Assembly: GCA_023389535.1 (NCBI GenBank) | Contig: JAEWEH010000289.1 | Span: 1-8,111 of the forward strand | Origin: Pseudomonadota bacterium | GTDB taxonomy: Bacteria > Pseudomonadota > Gammaproteobacteria > Burkholderiales > Burkholderiaceae_B | Direction of reading: 5' to 3' | Length of the DNA: 8,111 nt | Shown here: in pieces, positions 6,747-8,111 of the stretch | Layout: every line of letters starts with the position of its first letter | How positions within the stretch are numbered: position 1 is the first letter of the stretch | Notes under the pieces: model-generated | Told to the model about the DNA's origin: nothing | Database searches by the model: none | What the model saw: only the letters and a program-made list of their open reading frames with translations | Translations under genes and position numbers: made by a program

Positions 6747-7625
6747 TCAGAATCCGTATTCGATGCCGCCGGCGCCCAGGCTGGCGCGGGCGCGCCGCGC
6801 CGAATGGCACTGCATGTTCACCGCGACGGGGTTCATGGTGATGTGGGTGGCCGCCAATTCCACATGGACGGCGAAGGAAGTGGCATCGCCGCCCAGGCCC
6901 TGCGGCCCGACGCCCAGCTTGTTCACGGCTTGCGACAGTTCGCGTTCCAGCTCGGCGCCCAAGGGGTCTTCGCATACGGAGCCCAACGGCCGCGTGGCGG
7001 CTTTCTTGGCAAGATGGACACACAAGTCCGAAGTGCCGCCCACGCCCACGCCGACGATGGTGGGCGGACAGGTCTTGCCACCGGCATTGATGACGCAATC
7101 AATGACGAAGCGCTTCACGGCAGCAAGCCCCTCGGCCGGTATCGCCATGCGCAGGAAAGAATTGTTCTCGGACCCGCTGCCCTTGGGGATCATCTGGATG
7201 TCCAGCGTGTCCGGGTCCTCGACGAAATCCACATGGATGACCGGCACCCCGGGCCCACAGGAGGTGTGGTTGTTCTTGCGGCTGATGGGATGCACCACGC
7301 TGGAGCGCAGGGGATGTTCGCGCGTGGCGCGCTCGCAGCCCTTGGCGATGGCCTGCTTCAGGCGCCAGCCATCGACCGGGACATTGCGGCCGATGAAGAC
7401 GTTGTAAATGGGAATGCCGGTGTCCTGGCAAAGCAGGTTCTGGTTTTCCTCGGCCACGCGGATATTGGTGACCATGGTGCCCAGTATGCCGCGGGCGCGC
7501 TCGGACGTTTCCATGCCTTGCAACTGCTCAAAACCCGTCTTGATGTCGTCCGGCAGTAATTTTAGCGCCCGGATGTACAGTTCGCGGGCGGCCTCTTCCA
7601 CTTGGGTGTAATCGATCGTGTTCAT
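6747..7625 (-). CDS. Class I fumarase / L(+)-tartrate dehydratase-type enzyme, alpha subunit
   Basis: A 292-residue iron-sulfur subunit of a two-subunit class I hydro-lyase that adds or removes water on a fumarate- or tartrate-like dicarboxylate. The three presumed [4Fe-4S] cysteine ligands sit in the standard contexts: LCQDTG (C66, with the presumed catalytic D68), KTCPPTIVGVGVGG (C186) and VNMQCHSARRA (C273). HPLRSSVVHP carries the likely substrate Arg (R107), and PKGSGSEN (148-154) and GPQGLGGD (240-247) are family hallmarks. Where fumarases usually read close to GDN(T/A)PA, this protein reads TSCGPGVPV (121-129), with an extra Cys (C123). Length matches TtdA and stand-alone FumA-alpha proteins. 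The gene lies 12 bases after the SdhC-like stop. No strong Shine-Dalgarno is seen before its ATG, so translation may depend on coupling to the upstream gene. Being oxygen-labile [4Fe-4S] enzymes, such proteins fit low-oxygen or specialised catabolic use. Fumarase and tartrate dehydratase cannot be separated here. Confidence 0.93.
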   Translation of the reverse strand: MNTIDYTQVEEAARELYIRALKLLPDDIKTGFEQLQGMETSERARGILGTMVTNIRVAEENQNLLCQDTGIPIYNVFIGRNVPVDGWRLKQAIAKGCERATREHPLRSSVVHPISRKNNHTSCGPGVPVIHVDFVEDPDTLDIQMIPKGSGSENNSFLRMAIPAEGLAAVKRFVIDCVINAGGKTCPPTIVGVGVGGTSDLCVHLAKKAATRPLGSVCEDPLGAELERELSQAVNKLGVGPQGLGGDATSFAVHVELAATHITMNPVAVNMQCHSARRARASLGAGGIEYGF

Positions 7626-7637
7626 GGTTGATAGGCC

Positions 7638-7991
7638 CTAGCCTAGTGATGCAATAAGGAATACAAAGGAAACGATGGCGGCAGTGCCCACGCTGGCCGA
7701 TATCCAGCCCAGCCGCAGGCTGCGCCAGGGCTGGAATTCGATCAGCAGCAGGCGTATGCCGCCGAACGCGTGCACGGCCAGCAGAAAGACCAGCAGCCAT
7801 TCGCCCAGCTTGAAGATCGGCGCCTCGTACCATTTCAAGGCAGTGTCCAGCGCGGCCTCGCTTTCCAGGGCCAGGCCCAGTGTCCAGAAGTGGAAGGGCA
7901 AGAAGATAGTCAGCAAGATGCCGGACACGCGGTGTATGCCGAAGGCCAGCCAGCAGGCGTGCTTGCGGTTGCGCAGATCATTCTTCTTCAT
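7638..7991 (-). CDS. SdhC-like cytochrome b membrane-anchor subunit
   Basis: A 117-residue membrane protein with three hydrophobic helices (about 23-42, 62-83, 94-115), matching the size and topology of succinate dehydrogenase SdhC. HRVSG (20-24) corresponds to the SdhC HRxSG quinone-site signature, and HAFGGIR (74-80) to the segment carrying the heme b axial His (H74). Some positions usually polar in E. coli SdhC are changed: the residue matching the quinone-site Ser is Phe17, and the GIRHxxxD tail reads GIRLLLIE. It probably anchors the flavoprotein encoded further down and passes electrons to or from quinone. The start ATG overlaps the stop of the preceding partial gene (ATGA at 7991-7988), so the two are likely translationally coupled. 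A run of eight G immediately precedes it in place of a classical Shine-Dalgarno. Confidence 0.85.
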   Translation of the reverse strand: MKKNDLRNRKHACWLAFGIHRVSGILLTIFLPFHFWTLGLALESEAALDTALKWYEAPIFKLGEWLLVFLLAVHAFGGIRLLLIEFQPWRSLRLGWISASVGTAAIVSFVFLIASLG

Positions 7992-8111
7992 GCCGCCCCC
8001 CCCAGGGTGACGGCCCAGACGGCACGCAAGCCCATGACCAGCAGAAGCAGCGCCAACAGGCGCGACACCCAGGCCGCCGCGCCGTCGTTAAGCCCCACCC
8101 ATTCGACCAGG
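7988..8111 (-). CDS. C-terminal end of a small membrane protein, possibly SdhD-like anchor (partial)
   Basis: Only the last 40 residues are in the window, because the 5' part lies beyond the right edge. The tail has one hydrophobic helix (WVSRLLALLLLVMGLRAVWAV) after a polar stretch (LVEWVGLNDG), ending LGGAA and TGA. The TGA overlaps the SdhC-like start. A C-terminal helix, the ATGA overlap and the SdhC neighbour make an SdhD-type second anchor subunit the best guess, but another small membrane protein cannot be excluded. Codon use is strongly GC-biased like the rest of the operon, and the frame has no stop across the fragment, supporting real coding. An 8-base G tract lies four codons before the stop. 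Confidence 0.55.
   Translation of the reverse strand, partial: LVEWVGLNDGAAAWVSRLLALLLLVMGLRAVWAVTLGGAA

Overview
The window looks like a chromosomal segment of a GC-rich betaproteobacterium, most likely Burkholderiales and perhaps Alcaligenaceae-like (Bordetella/Achromobacter relatives). The grounds are a Bug-family (TctC-type) periplasmic solute receptor, a family greatly expanded in that group, and the GC-rich codon use of the long minus-strand cluster. This is inference from gene content; no rRNA or other phylogenetic marker is present.

Layout. The left part (1-1915) carries two plus-strand genes: the 3' portion of a metal-dependent amidohydrolase, cut by the window edge, and a complete Bug-type extracytoplasmic solute receptor. 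A convergent gap of 73 bases (1916-1988) separates them from a compact minus-strand operon that fills 1989-8111 and runs off the right edge. In transcription order the operon reads: a partial small membrane protein (probably an SdhD-like anchor), an SdhC-like cytochrome b subunit, the alpha and beta subunits of a class I (iron-sulfur) fumarase/L-tartrate dehydratase-type enzyme, an SdhA/FrdA-like flavoprotein, a thiamine-diphosphate enzyme of the 2-hydroxyacyl-CoA lyase/acetolactate-synthase-like superfamily, and a TauE/SafE-family membrane transporter. Junctions are ATGA overlaps, a 1-base TGATG overlap, or gaps of 12-19 bases, so the genes are almost certainly co-transcribed and partly translationally coupled.

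How the genes may work together. The core resembles a private copy of the TCA steps succinate, fumarate and malate: a membrane-anchored flavoprotein that would interconvert a succinate-like and a fumarate-like dicarboxylate, and a hydratase/dehydratase acting on the unsaturated acid. A ThDP enzyme that could cleave or decarboxylate a 2-oxo or 2-hydroxyacyl product, and an exporter for a small anion, complete the set. The flavoprotein has a Cys where SdhA/FrdA carry the FAD-linking His, and a Glu where they carry the substrate-contacting Thr. The dehydratase beta subunit also departs from the usual motifs. Together this suggests a substituted or non-standard dicarboxylate, or a reductive direction, rather than housekeeping succinate dehydrogenase and fumarase. 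No iron-sulfur (SdhB) subunit is visible; it may lie beyond 8111. The true substrate cannot be read from the sequence.

No tRNA, rRNA, CRISPR array, insertion sequence or convincing terminator was seen. No stretch over 300 bases lacks a gene.
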